Made by a program: the position numbers and the translations under genes. A stretch of DNA of 44,949 nt, taken from NCBI GenBank assembly GCA_047973085.1, contig JBKEBI010000011.1:1-44949 (forward strand), read 5' to 3'. Positions 34,480-43,798 of this stretch are shown here, piece after piece. Under the pieces are notes generated by a model that did not search any database, was not told where the DNA came from, and worked only from the letters and a program-made list of their open reading frames with translations. This DNA comes from JBKEDG01 sp047973085 (GTDB lineage Bacteria > Bacillota_I > Bacilli_A > JBKEDG01). The stretch's first letter is position 1, and each line of letters starts with the position of its first letter.

Positions 34480-35325
34480 ATGAAATATAAATTATATACA
34501 CTTAATAGTTTTGTAAGTAAAAATGGAGAGGGTGGAAACCCTGCAGGAGTGATTTTTGAAAATGGATTTTCTCATGAGAAAAAGCAAAAAATTGCTAAAA
34601 TACACAATTTAAGTGAGATTGCTTTTTTGGAAAAAGGAAAAACTACAGATTATAAAGTTGAATTTTATACCCCAAATAGTCAAATTGATTTATGTGGTCA
34701 TGCAACTATTGCACTTTTTGGCTTGATGAAAAAGCTTGAAATGATAGAAAATAACACTTACTCAGTTGAAACTCTTGCTGGAATAATTAATGTTTCATTG
34801 GAAGATAATCATGTTTTTATGACTCAAAATTTACCTATATATGATGAAGTAGTTGATAAAGTTGAGATTGCAAAGTCATTAAATGTGAGTGAAAAACATT
34901 TAAATAATCTTTTATGTCAAAAGGTATCAACTGGGTTATTTGATATTATTATTGGTATAAATAGTTTGAGTGAGTTAGAGAATATACAGCCTAATTTCGA
35001 TTTAATTAATCAGCTTAGTGTTAAATATGATAGTGTAGGTTACCATTTATATGCAATTAGTGATAATCAAATTTACACTAGAAATTTTGCACCAAGATAT
35101 GCTATTAATGAAGAGAGTGCTACAGGTTCTGCAACTGGTGCTCTAGCTTGCTTTTTATTTAAAAATAAATTACTTGAATTAAATAAGCAATACTTATTTA
35201 AACAAGGATATTTTATGAATTCGCCTTCAAACATTTATGCAAAATTAGTTGGGGAAAATAAGATTGACCAAGTACTTGTAGGTGGAGAAGTTGGGATATT
35301 TAATGTAAAGAAATATTTTATATAA
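34480..35325 (+). CDS. PhzF-family isomerase-like protein
   Basis: PhzF-like proteins share the diaminopimelate-epimerase fold and isomerise or epimerise small acids; most have no known substrate. It has GGNPAGVIFE near the N-terminus, the conserved Glu46 in NLSEIAFLEK, DLCGHATIALFG, and the second-half motif ESATGSATGALACFL that forms the pseudo-symmetric site. The length is 281 aa. The RBS is AGGAGG. A strong terminator follows. The substrate is unknown. Confidence 0.85.
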   Translation: MKYKLYTLNSFVSKNGEGGNPAGVIFENGFSHEKKQKIAKIHNLSEIAFLEKGKTTDYKVEFYTPNSQIDLCGHATIALFGLMKKLEMIENNTYSVETLAGIINVSLEDNHVFMTQNLPIYDEVVDKVEIAKSLNVSEKHLNNLLCQKVSTGLFDIIIGINSLSELENIQPNFDLINQLSVKYDSVGYHLYAISDNQIYTRNFAPRYAINEESATGSATGALACFLFKNKLLELNKQYLFKQGYFMNSPSNIYAKLVGENKIDQVLVGGEVGIFNVKKYFI

Positions 35326-35326
35326 A

Positions 35327-35372
35327 AATGAGTTAGTCGTTTTTTAATGACTAACTCATTATTTATTTTTTT
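35327..35372. terminator. bidirectional terminator between the PhzF gene and trpS
   Basis: A perfect 12-bp stem (AATGAGTTAGTC with GACTAACTCATT) has a 10-nt loop and T-rich sequence after it. It serves the PhzF gene and probably trpS on the other strand. Confidence 0.85.
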
Positions 35373-36352
35373 CTATTTAGGCCAACTTTATGTTCAATTT
35401 TAGCAATTTTTCTCAGAGCAAGCTTATTACAATATTCATATCCATCATTTAAAATATTATCAATTTCCCCAGTTTGTACTAATTCATTATATCTTTGTTG
35501 AATTTTTTCTATTTCTGCTCCAATTAGCTCAGCTAGCTCATCCTTTAGCTCTTTATACGATCTGTTCTTAAAATAATCTTCAGCTTTTTCTAAACTAATT
35601 TTACTAAATAATGCATACAATTCTAGTAAATTTGCTATACCAGGTTTGTTATCTTTGTCATAATAAATTTTTGTATCACTATCAGTTACCGCACTTCTAA
35701 TCTTCTTTTTAATTGCACTAATATCTTCTCTTAAAATAATACAACCTTTATTTGATTCAGATTTACTCATTTTTTTTAGTGGATCTTGTAGATCCATAAC
35801 TCTACTTAGAGTTTTATTAGACATTGGTTCTGGTACTTTAAAAGTTTCTCCGTACTCATTGTTAAATCTCGTGGCTATATCTCTTGTTATTTCTAAATGT
35901 TGTAGTTGATCATTTCCAACAAATACAACATCAGCATCATACAATAAAATATCAGCTGCCATTAATGAGGGGTATGTGTAAAAACCACCTGTTAGTTTTG
36001 CTGTACCTTCTTTATTAACCTTATCTTTATATTGTGTCATTCTATTTAACTCGCCAATATATGTGTTACATAGTAGTATCCAGCCTAATTGAGCATGTGC
36101 TTGTATTTCTGACTGAATAAAAATTTTAATTTTATTTGGATCAAGTCCACATGCAATATAAATTGCACTGAATTCTTTGATACGTTTTCTAAGCTCAAGT
36201 CTATCTTGTCTAGTAGTAATTGCATGCAAATCTGCTATAAAAATAAGAATTTCATATTCATCTTGCATTTCAACAAGAGATTTTATTACTCCAACATAGT
36301 TTCCTAATGTTAGGTCTCCGCTTGGCTTAAGTCCAGTTACTATTCGTTTCAT
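35363..36352 (-). CDS. trpS: tryptophanyl-tRNA synthetase
   Basis: A class Ic synthetase that charges tRNA-Trp. The HIGH-equivalent TLGN in PSGDLTLGNYVG, the FIQSEIQAHAQLGW stretch, and KKMSKSESNKG (KMSKS loop) are all present. The length of 329 aa is standard. It starts inside the pepA stop codon (TAATG), so the two genes form one transcript. Confidence 0.97.
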   Translation of the reverse strand: MKRIVTGLKPSGDLTLGNYVGVIKSLVEMQDEYEILIFIADLHAITTRQDRLELRKRIKEFSAIYIACGLDPNKIKIFIQSEIQAHAQLGWILLCNTYIGELNRMTQYKDKVNKEGTAKLTGGFYTYPSLMAADILLYDADVVFVGNDQLQHLEITRDIATRFNNEYGETFKVPEPMSNKTLSRVMDLQDPLKKMSKSESNKGCIILREDISAIKKKIRSAVTDSDTKIYYDKDNKPGIANLLELYALFSKISLEKAEDYFKNRSYKELKDELAELIGAEIEKIQQRYNELVQTGEIDNILNDGYEYCNKLALRKIAKIEHKVGLNRKK

Positions 36353-37662
36353 TATTTCTCCTCAACTTCATTAAAAAATTTTATTAATGGCCTAACCATT
36401 GCACCTGTTGCACCAGTATCATTATTCCAACTTGTTCCTGCAATATCTAAATGAACCCAGTTATTATCAGCAACAAATTTTTCAAGAAATGCAGCTGCAG
36501 TTGAAGCACCAGCTGGACTTGCAGCGTTTTTAATCGTTGCAACTTTTCCCTTTATTTGTTCGCGATGACTGTCATTTATAGGTAGATGCCAAGCATATTC
36601 ACCTACTGATTCACTACATCTAATAATTTTATTAATGCTTTCTAAATCATTTCCAAATACACCAGTTGTTTTATTTCCAAGAGCCATTTCTACTGCTCCA
36701 GTTAGGGTAGCAACATCTATAATAAGTTTTGGATTATTTATACTTGCCATTACAAGGCTATCAGCTAAAATAAGTCTTCCCTCTGCATCAGTTGAAATAA
36801 TTTCTGCAGTAATTCCATTCATAAACTCAATAATATCATCGGGACGATAAGCATCTTCGTTTATCAAATTATCAGTAATTGGAATAATTGTTTCAATATT
36901 AACTTTAAGGTTTAGTTTAGATATAGCACTAATTACTGCAGCTACTGTTGCAGCACCACCCATATCAGATTTCATTGCTTGAATGTTAGCAGTAGACTTA
37001 AGGCTATATCCACCTGTATCAAATACAATTCCTTTACCTACAAGAGTATATTTATTATTTGAATCAGGGTTTCCATTATACTTTAAAATTACAACCTTTG
37101 CATCTTCACTACTACCTTTATTTACAGCAAGAATTCCTCCTGCGTTTAGTTTTTCAAGCTCATTTTTAAAAACCTCACTATAGTCTAAGTTGCATTCGTT
37201 AGCAAGAATATTTAGAAACCTTGCAAAACTATTTGTTGTTAGTTCATTTGATGGTTTATTTATTAATGTTTTGCACATAGAAACAGATTCAGCTACAATT
37301 TTTGCATTTCTAATCAATTCATTTTCTTTTGTAAAAGATAAATTAGATTTAGTTGGTTCATATGTTTTATCTCTTTTAAAAGAATAAGTGGAATTTTCAT
37401 ATGCAATACAAATATTTTCTAATTCTGTATCAGAAAATGAGTCAGTTTGAACAATAAAATGCTCTTCATGCTTATTAAAAACAGATTCTAAATTATCAAC
37501 TTTAATTGTATCAAAATTGACAATATATAAGTAATCATAATCGATTGTATTTAGGGTACTAATCCTCTCAAAAGAATTATCTTTAGGTAGATAATTTTCA
37601 AATTTATTACAAGTTTCTTTACTGTTAGTATTTTTCATATTAATAATTAAAGATTTTTTCAT
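36352..37662 (-). CDS. pepA: leucyl aminopeptidase (M17 family)
   Basis: A di-zinc cytosolic aminopeptidase. Metal-binding and catalytic motifs are GKGIVFDTGGYSLK, MKSDMGGAATVAA and STDAEGRLILADSL (the family usually has NTDAEGRL). The C-terminus has a DIAGTSW motif. At 436 aa it is shorter than the 480-500 usual, mostly from a reduced N-terminal domain. The RBS is GGAGGT before ATG 37662. It heads a pepA-trpS operon. Confidence 0.93.
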   Translation of the reverse strand: MKKSLIINMKNTNSKETCNKFENYLPKDNSFERISTLNTIDYDYLYIVNFDTIKVDNLESVFNKHEEHFIVQTDSFSDTELENICIAYENSTYSFKRDKTYEPTKSNLSFTKENELIRNAKIVAESVSMCKTLINKPSNELTTNSFARFLNILANECNLDYSEVFKNELEKLNAGGILAVNKGSSEDAKVVILKYNGNPDSNNKYTLVGKGIVFDTGGYSLKSTANIQAMKSDMGGAATVAAVISAISKLNLKVNIETIIPITDNLINEDAYRPDDIIEFMNGITAEIISTDAEGRLILADSLVMASINNPKLIIDVATLTGAVEMALGNKTTGVFGNDLESINKIIRCSESVGEYAWHLPINDSHREQIKGKVATIKNAASPAGASTAAAFLEKFVADNNWVHLDIAGTSWNNDTGATGAMVRPLIKFFNEVEEK

Positions 37663-37679
37663 ACTACACCTCCAAAATT

Positions 37680-37688
37680 ATTATATCA
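37680..37688 (-). promoter_or_regulatory. pepA-trpS promoter, extended -10
   Basis: On the minus strand TGA precedes a consensus TATAAT (37680-37685), an extended -10 about 18 bp from the pepA start. No convincing -35 lies at 16-18 bp. Confidence 0.5.
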
Positions 37689-37783
37689 TATTTTTATTTG
37701 CAGAAGGAGTGCAAAATAAAATTTAGTAGACTTATAGAAAGAAAGTTTAATTGGATATAGAATAAATATTTGAGGTGAATAAA

Positions 37784-39466
37784 ATGATAAGTGATAAAGA
37801 TATGATTGAATTATCAACATTGCATGCATATGCATATTATCAAAAGAATGAAATATTTAATGTAAATGGGAATACTTATTATGTTGTTGATATATATAAT
37901 GAGAAAAATGGAATGAATTATGGTACAGATGCAATGCTTGTAAAAAACAACAGTGAAGAATATGCATTAATCTATACTGGTAGTGATAAAAAAAACGATT
38001 TTGTTAATGATTGGTTATTAAATAATGGAGGGAATTTTTTGGGAATTAATCCACCTCAATATAGAGAGGGATTAAAATTGTTTAATCAGCTATCTAAATC
38101 CTATAATATTTCAAGAATAGGAGGGGTTAGTTTGGGTGGTGGTATAAGTACTTATGTAGGAATTCACGAAGAAAATATTAGTGTTGTAAGTGTAAATCCA
38201 TCTCCTCAAGTTTTTATGATAGATAAAAACTATGCAAATATAACAACGGTTATTGATGAGAATGATATATTATTTAATTTAAGTTCTCTAATTGGGAGAA
38301 GAAACAACTATACAAAAACAATTAAATTTTTTAATAGAGGGAATGAATTTGTTAAAAATATCAAACTTAACCATATTGGTTATAACAAAAATTTAAATTT
38401 AGATGATAGTATTCCATTTGATTTATTAACAGGGAATTTCACCTCAAATTACATTGATATAGATGTTGATGATATTGAATTGGTAAATAAAAATTTTACT
38501 ACGTATGTAAATAATCAAAATAATGAGCTAAATATGAATGTTATTCCAGAGCTAAAGAATAATATTCTAAGTTATAGAGATAATATTTCTTATCAAAGTA
38601 TTGTAAATTCTATTATAGAACAAATTTATTTATATATGGTAAAATCTTTACCCACTTTAAATTCATATTTTGAGTTTTCTTATTTTTTTGATGAAATAAA
38701 ACAGCTTACAAATAATCAATGTTATGTTGTATTTGATAAACTTCTTGATACAATTGTAACTGAATTAAAATTAGATTCAATAAGCAAACAAATTTATATT
38801 GATAGTAATAATGGAGTAGATAACATAGCTGAAATAAACAAGTTTATTGAAAATATGATACTAAGTTGTAATAAATTAGTAAATAACATTTCATTGAGAG
38901 ATAATTCATTAAATAGCGAAGCTCTTCCATGTTTAGAAATGACTAATTTGATTAACAATAGCAATTCTAGGAAACTTACTTATTTTAAATTGGTTGAATA
39001 TGCAAAAGATATAATTTATAGTCATTTAAAAAATATTATAGTTAATAAATTTAAGGTTATAGATGCTAAAATTGATGCAGTTGTATACACTATGAGAAAA
39101 ATAGTTGGTTTTACTAGTGATGTTGTGGAAATAGTAAGTAAAGAAATGTCACAAAAAATTGCAATTGTAGAGCAAATTTTAAAAGAACTATATGCATTTG
39201 ATATTGGTGATGCAGTCTATAATATATTTATTATTAGTATTAATGAAATTATTTCTATCGTACTTCCTAAAGATATTGATAAAAAGATTAATAATTTTAG
39301 ATACTTAGGTCAAAATTTTAATAATTCTAGCATTGTTTATTATAATTATGTCAGATATTTAGAAAGTTTTACTAGTAATGGAATTGAACAAATAACATGT
39401 AATTTTAGTGAATTTGACCATTCTTTTGAAATTTACAGAAGCTATTTACATAATACTTATAATTGA
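37784..39466 (+). CDS. lipase-like alpha/beta-hydrolase with long helical C-terminal half
   Basis: The N-terminal ~230 residues look like a lipase-type alpha/beta hydrolase: ALIYTGSD, DWLLNN, and a nucleophile elbow GGVSLGGG with Ser116. Asp158 or Asp161 (IDENDIL) and His197 (KLNHIGYN) are in order for a triad. Residues about 250-560 are charged and mostly helical, with no second catalytic motif. There is no signal peptide. The layout recalls staphylococcal SA1320-type and TslA-type proteins, where a lipase domain precedes a helical LXG-like targeting domain (reverse arrangement) for type VII secretion. The start is ATG 37784, after GAGGTG at 37772-37777; a GTG at 37775 overlaps that RBS. No small WXG100-like partner or lipoprotein immunity gene is nearby. 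Family assignment is from pattern. Confidence 0.65.
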   Translation: MISDKDMIELSTLHAYAYYQKNEIFNVNGNTYYVVDIYNEKNGMNYGTDAMLVKNNSEEYALIYTGSDKKNDFVNDWLLNNGGNFLGINPPQYREGLKLFNQLSKSYNISRIGGVSLGGGISTYVGIHEENISVVSVNPSPQVFMIDKNYANITTVIDENDILFNLSSLIGRRNNYTKTIKFFNRGNEFVKNIKLNHIGYNKNLNLDDSIPFDLLTGNFTSNYIDIDVDDIELVNKNFTTYVNNQNNELNMNVIPELKNNILSYRDNISYQSIVNSIIEQIYLYMVKSLPTLNSYFEFSYFFDEIKQLTNNQCYVVFDKLLDTIVTELKLDSISKQIYIDSNNGVDNIAEINKFIENMILSCNKLVNNISLRDNSLNSEALPCLEMTNLINNSNSRKLTYFKLVEYAKDIIYSHLKNIIVNKFKVIDAKIDAVVYTMRKIVGFTSDVVEIVSKEMSQKIAIVEQILKELYAFDIGDAVYNIFIISINEIISIVLPKDIDKKINNFRYLGQNFNNSSIVYYNYVRYLESFTSNGIEQITCNFSEFDHSFEIYRSYLHNTYN

Positions 39467-39477
39467 GAGTAATATAG

Positions 39478-39506
39478 TTGAAAAATAAGCAAATTTTAAG
39501 TATAAT
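39478..39506 (+). promoter_or_regulatory. promoter of the CoA-activase gene
   Basis: TTGAAA (39478-39483), a 17-bp spacer and consensus TATAAT (39501-39506), 20 bp upstream of the start codon. It indicates transcription separate from the lipase-like gene. Confidence 0.75.
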
Positions 39507-39526
39507 ATTACAGTGAGGTGTATATT

Positions 39527-42500
39527 ATGGGAACTAAGCATTTGGGGATAGATATAGGTAGTACAACAATAAAATTAGTGGTATTAGATGAAGATAAAAA
39601 AATTCTTTTTACAGAGTATAAAAGGCATTTTTCTGATATAAAAAAGGCAATCACAGAATTAATTGCTGACATTGATTCTAAACTATCAGGAAATAAGGTT
39701 AGAATAAAGGTTACAGGTAGTGGAGGATTAGGTATTGCTAAGTGGTTAGATTTGGAATTTGTACAAGAAGTTATTGCTTGTTCTTATGCTGTAAAGGAAT
39801 TTATTCCTCAAACTGATGTAGCAATAGAGCTTGGTGGAGAAGATGCTAAGTTAACATATTTTGAAGAAACAATAGATCAAAAAATGAATGGTAGTTGTGC
39901 AGGTGGTACAGGAGCTTTTATTGATCAAATGGCAGTGCTTTTAGATACAGATGCAAATGGACTAAATGAACTTGCTAAAGGATATGAAAAAATTTATCCA
40001 ATAGCTGCTAGATGTGGAGTGTTTGCAAAAACAGATATACAGCCTTTAATAAATGAAGGAGTAAGCAAAAGTGATATTGCTGCTTCAATTTATCAAGCTG
40101 TTGTAAATCAAACAATTTCAGGTCTTGCAATGGGAAAACCAATTGTTGGAAATGTAGCATTTTTGGGAGGACCTTTATCGTTTTCAAGTGAACTTAGGAA
40201 AAGGTTCATTGAAACATTACAATTGTCAGAGAGTGAAGTTGAATCACCAGAAAATGCTAAACTTTTTGTAGCGATTGGAGCAGCATTGTATGCTTCATTG
40301 TCTCCTGAAATCTTATTTGATGATTTTAGCTATAAAGCATTAAATTCTACAATGCCTCAAGATGAAGGAAGTGTTTATTTAGATGCACTTTTTGATGAAG
40401 AAGAGACATATGAACAGTTTAAAAACAGACATAGTAATGCAGTAGTTGAACGAGAGGATGTTAATAAATATGTTGGTAATGCATATTTAGGAATTGATGC
40501 AGGAAGCACTACATCAAAGCTTGTTTTAATTAGCGAAGCAAAAAAAATACTGTACTATGAATACAAAAATAACGTAGGGGATCCTTTAAATACAATTAAA
40601 ACTATGATAAGTAAAATGTATGAAAATATAAATACAGAAAATATTACTATTAAAAGTGGTTATTCAACAGGGTATGGAGAAAATTTAATTAAATCTGCTT
40701 TTAAATTAGATGGTGGTGAAATTGAAACAATTTGCCATTATAAAGCAGCTGCACATTTTAATCCTAATGTCGATTTTATTTTAGATATCGGTGGACAAGA
40801 TATGAAATGTATGAGAATAAAAAATGGAATAATATATGACATTATGTTAAATGAAGCTTGCTCTTCTGGGTGTGGGTCGTTTATTGAAGGATTTGCAACA
40901 ACGCTTGGTGTTTCAATTGAAGAATTTGTAAAGCTTGGGGTTCAAAGTAAGAATCCTGTTGAGCTTGGTTCAAGATGTACAGTTTTTATGAATTCTAAAG
41001 TTAAACAAGCGCAAAAAGAAGGTGCGGAAATTAGTGATATTTCAGCTGGTCTAGCATATTCTGTTATAAAAAATGCTTTAAATAAAGTTATTAAAATCAA
41101 TGATTTTAGTACAATAGGTGAAAATCTTGTAGTTCAAGGTGGAACTTTCTACAATGATGCAGTATTAAAAGCATTCGAAAAAACAGTTGGAAAAAATGCA
41201 ATTCGCCCTGATATTAGTGGACTTATGGGAGCTTTTGGAGCAGCAATTGTTGCAATTGAAAACAGTACAAGTGATATTTCACAAATTTTAAATAAGCATG
41301 CAGTAAATGAACTTAGTTATTCAAAAAGGAATATTAGATGTAATTTATGTGAAAACAATTGCAGTATGACCTTGAATTTATTTAATGATGGTTCAAAATT
41401 TATTATTGGAAATAAATGTGAAAAAGGTGCAGGTGTTAGTGATGCTTCTAATGTTTTACCCAATATTTATACCTATAAATATGAAAGAATATTTGATTAT
41501 AAATCACTAACTATAGAGGAAGCTAAGTATGGAGAAATTGGAATTCCTAGAGTATTAAATATTTATGAACACTACCCATTTTGGCATACTTTCTTTACAA
41601 AACTAGGGTTTAGTGTGAAGCTTAGTCCAAGAAGCAATAAGAAGCTTTATGAACTAGGGATGGATACAATAACTAGTGATACAATGTGTTATCCAGCAAA
41701 AATTGTAAATGGACATATTAAATCACTGGTCGATAGTGGAATAAAAACATTATTTTATCCGTGTCTCCCATATGAAAATAAATCAAGGGAAAAAGCAGAT
41801 AAAAACTATAATTGTCCTGTTGTTATATCATATCCAGAAGTTATTTCAAATAATTTAGATTTAAAAGAAGTTAACTATATTGCTCCATTTTTGCCTATGG
41901 ATAATATTGATGTGATGAAAACAAATTTAGTTAAAGCATTATCAGACTTTGAAATAAATGAAGAAGATATTAAGGAAGCACTAGAAGTAGCAGATCAAGA
42001 GCTTTCAAATTATAAGCAAGATGTTAGAAATCAAGGTGAAAAGATATTAAAATATATGGAAGAACATGATAAAAAAGGAATTGTACTTGCTGGTAGACCA
42101 TATCATATTGATCCAGAGATTAATCATGGACTTGAAAAAATTATTACAGAACTAGGAATGGTTGTTTTAAGTGAAGATAGTGTTGCACATTTATCAAAAG
42201 ATGAACTAGATTTAAGAGTACTTGACCAGTGGTCATTTCATTCGAGATTGTATTTAGCAGCAGATTATGTTACTAAAAATGAAAATTTAGAAATGGTACA
42301 GTTAACATCATTTGGTTGTGGAATAGATGCAATTGTTAGTGAACAAGTTAGCGAAGTTCTTAGAAAAAAAGGAAAGAATTATTCCTTGATTAAGATTGAT
42401 GAGGGAAGTAACTTAGGTGCGATACGTATCAGAATTAGATCTATTCAAGCAGCAATGATTGAACGCGAAAAGTCTGGAGAAAAACTTCCAATTGAAAATA

Positions 42501-43741
42501 TTAGTTACAATACACCATCCTTTACTGAAGAAATGAAAAAAAATCATACTTTATTAGTACCGCAAATGTCACCTCTACACTTTAGATTTGTGTCTACTGC
42601 ATTTAAACAAGCAGGTTATAATGCAGTAGTTCTTCCATCGGTTGATTCTAAAGCAATAGATATAGGAACAAAATATGTAAATAATGACTCTTGTTATCCT
42701 GCAATCATTGTAATTGGGCAAATCATTTCGGCTTTACAGTCTGGAAAATATGATTTAAATAATGTTAGTGTGATGATTTCTCAAACTGGTGGTGGATGTA
42801 GAGCAAGTAATTATCTTGCTCAGTTAAAAAAGGCGATGAAAGAAGCTGGATACCCTCATATACCTATTGTATCTTTTAATTTAGTAGGTCTTGAGAAAAA
42901 TCCTGGATTTAAGATAACTCCAATGTTTATCTTAACTACAATGATGAGTGCTCTATATGGTGATTTATTAATGAGATTAAGCAACAGAACTAGACCTTAT
43001 GAGAAAAATAAGGGTGAAACAGACAAATTGCTTGATAGCTGGGTTGATAAGATTATTGCTAAAAAAGTTCCAAGTAATTATTTTAAATATAAAGCAATTG
43101 TAAAGCAAGTGATAAATGATTTTTCTAACATTGAATTACACAATAAATCACTTCCAAAAGTAGGAGTTGTTGGAGAAATTTTAGTTAAATATCATCCAAC
43201 AGGAAATAATGAGCTATTTAAAACGGTTGAAAATGAAGGAGCGGAATTAGTAGTTCCAGATTTGGTAGATTTTGTTCTATATTCTGCATATAACAATATT
43301 TATAATTATGAAAATCTTGGGAGAAGTAAAAAAGCTGCAACAAATTCAAAGTTATTAATAAAAGGAATAGACTTTTATCGTTCATATCCAAATAAATTAT
43401 TACAGAAAACTGGTATTTTTACACCATCAACAACAATTTATAATAAAATTGCAGCATTAAAAGGAGTAGTTTCAGTTGGAAATCAAACAGGAGAAGGATG
43501 GTTTTTAACAGCAGAAATGATGGAAATGTTAAGTCATGGTGTTAGTAATATAATTGCAGTTCAGCCATTTGGTTGTTTACCAAATCATATTTTTGCTAAA
43601 TCTGTAATTAAGCCAATTAAAAAACACTTTCCAAAAGCAAATATTGTTGCTATTGACTACGATCCAGGAATAAGTGCGGTTAATCAACTAAATAGAATAA
43701 AGTTAATGCTAGAGATGTCAAGTGATAGTAAAATAATTTGA
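39527..43741 (+). CDS. acyl-CoA dehydratase activase-related protein (BadF/HgdC type plus DUF2229)
   Basis: A 1404-aa protein with two tandem BadF/BadG ATPase domains: GIDIGSTTIKLV near residue 7 and GIDAGSTTSKLV near residue 322. Each has an Fe-S-type cysteine motif, SCAGGTGAF (C124) and ACSSGCGSF (C445). A four-Cys cluster follows (C605, C608, C612, C631: CNLCENNC...NKC). The rest is DUF2229 plus an HgdB-like region with CYPA and GGGCRAS motifs. ATPases of this class donate electrons to 2-hydroxyacyl-CoA dehydratases; this long form is widespread in anaerobic Firmicutes with unknown substrate. No dehydratase genes are nearby. The start is ATG 39527 after GAGGTG (39515-39520); a GTG at 39518 is rejected. 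Confidence 0.9.
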   Translation: MGTKHLGIDIGSTTIKLVVLDEDKKILFTEYKRHFSDIKKAITELIADIDSKLSGNKVRIKVTGSGGLGIAKWLDLEFVQEVIACSYAVKEFIPQTDVAIELGGEDAKLTYFEETIDQKMNGSCAGGTGAFIDQMAVLLDTDANGLNELAKGYEKIYPIAARCGVFAKTDIQPLINEGVSKSDIAASIYQAVVNQTISGLAMGKPIVGNVAFLGGPLSFSSELRKRFIETLQLSESEVESPENAKLFVAIGAALYASLSPEILFDDFSYKALNSTMPQDEGSVYLDALFDEEETYEQFKNRHSNAVVEREDVNKYVGNAYLGIDAGSTTSKLVLISEAKKILYYEYKNNVGDPLNTIKTMISKMYENINTENITIKSGYSTGYGENLIKSAFKLDGGEIETICHYKAAAHFNPNVDFILDIGGQDMKCMRIKNGIIYDIMLNEACSSGCGSFIEGFATTLGVSIEEFVKLGVQSKNPVELGSRCTVFMNSKVKQAQKEGAEISDISAGLAYSVIKNALNKVIKINDFSTIGENLVVQGGTFYNDAVLKAFEKTVGKNAIRPDISGLMGAFGAAIVAIENSTSDISQILNKHAVNELSYSKRNIRCNLCENNCSMTLNLFNDGSKFIIGNKCEKGAGVSDASNVLPNIYTYKYERIFDYKSLTIEEAKYGEIGIPRVLNIYEHYPFWHTFFTKLGFSVKLSPRSNKKLYELGMDTITSDTMCYPAKIVNGHIKSLVDSGIKTLFYPCLPYENKSREKADKNYNCPVVISYPEVISNNLDLKEVNYIAPFLPMDNIDVMKTNLVKALSDFEINEEDIKEALEVADQELSNYKQDVRNQGEKILKYMEEHDKKGIVLAGRPYHIDPEINHGLEKIITELGMVVLSEDSVAHLSKDELDLRVLDQWSFHSRLYLAADYVTKNENLEMVQLTSFGCGIDAIVSEQVSEVLRKKGKNYSLIKIDEGSNLGAIRIRIRSIQAAMIEREKSGEKLPIENISYNTPSFTEEMKKNHTLLVPQMSPLHFRFVSTAFKQAGYNAVVLPSVDSKAIDIGTKYVNNDSCYPAIIVIGQIISALQSGKYDLNNVSVMISQTGGGCRASNYLAQLKKAMKEAGYPHIPIVSFNLVGLEKNPGFKITPMFILTTMMSALYGDLLMRLSNRTRPYEKNKGETDKLLDSWVDKIIAKKVPSNYFKYKAIVKQVINDFSNIELHNKSLPKVGVVGEILVKYHPTGNNELFKTVENEGAELVVPDLVDFVLYSAYNNIYNYENLGRSKKAATNSKLLIKGIDFYRSYPNKLLQKTGIFTPSTTIYNKIAALKGVVSVGNQTGEGWFLTAEMMEMLSHGVSNIIAVQPFGCLPNHIFAKSVIKPIKKHFPKANIVAIDYDPGISAVNQLNRIKLMLEMSSDSKII

Positions 43742-43766
43742 TTTTATTCTAGTTATAACATATAAT
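43738..43766 (+). promoter_or_regulatory. promoter of the Rpf-like gene
   Basis: TTGATT (43738-43743), a 17-bp spacer and consensus TATAAT (43761-43766). The -35 overlaps the TGA stop of the upstream gene. Confidence 0.7.
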
Positions 43767-43798
43767 AGCATAGATAATATTTTAATGGAGTTGATAAA

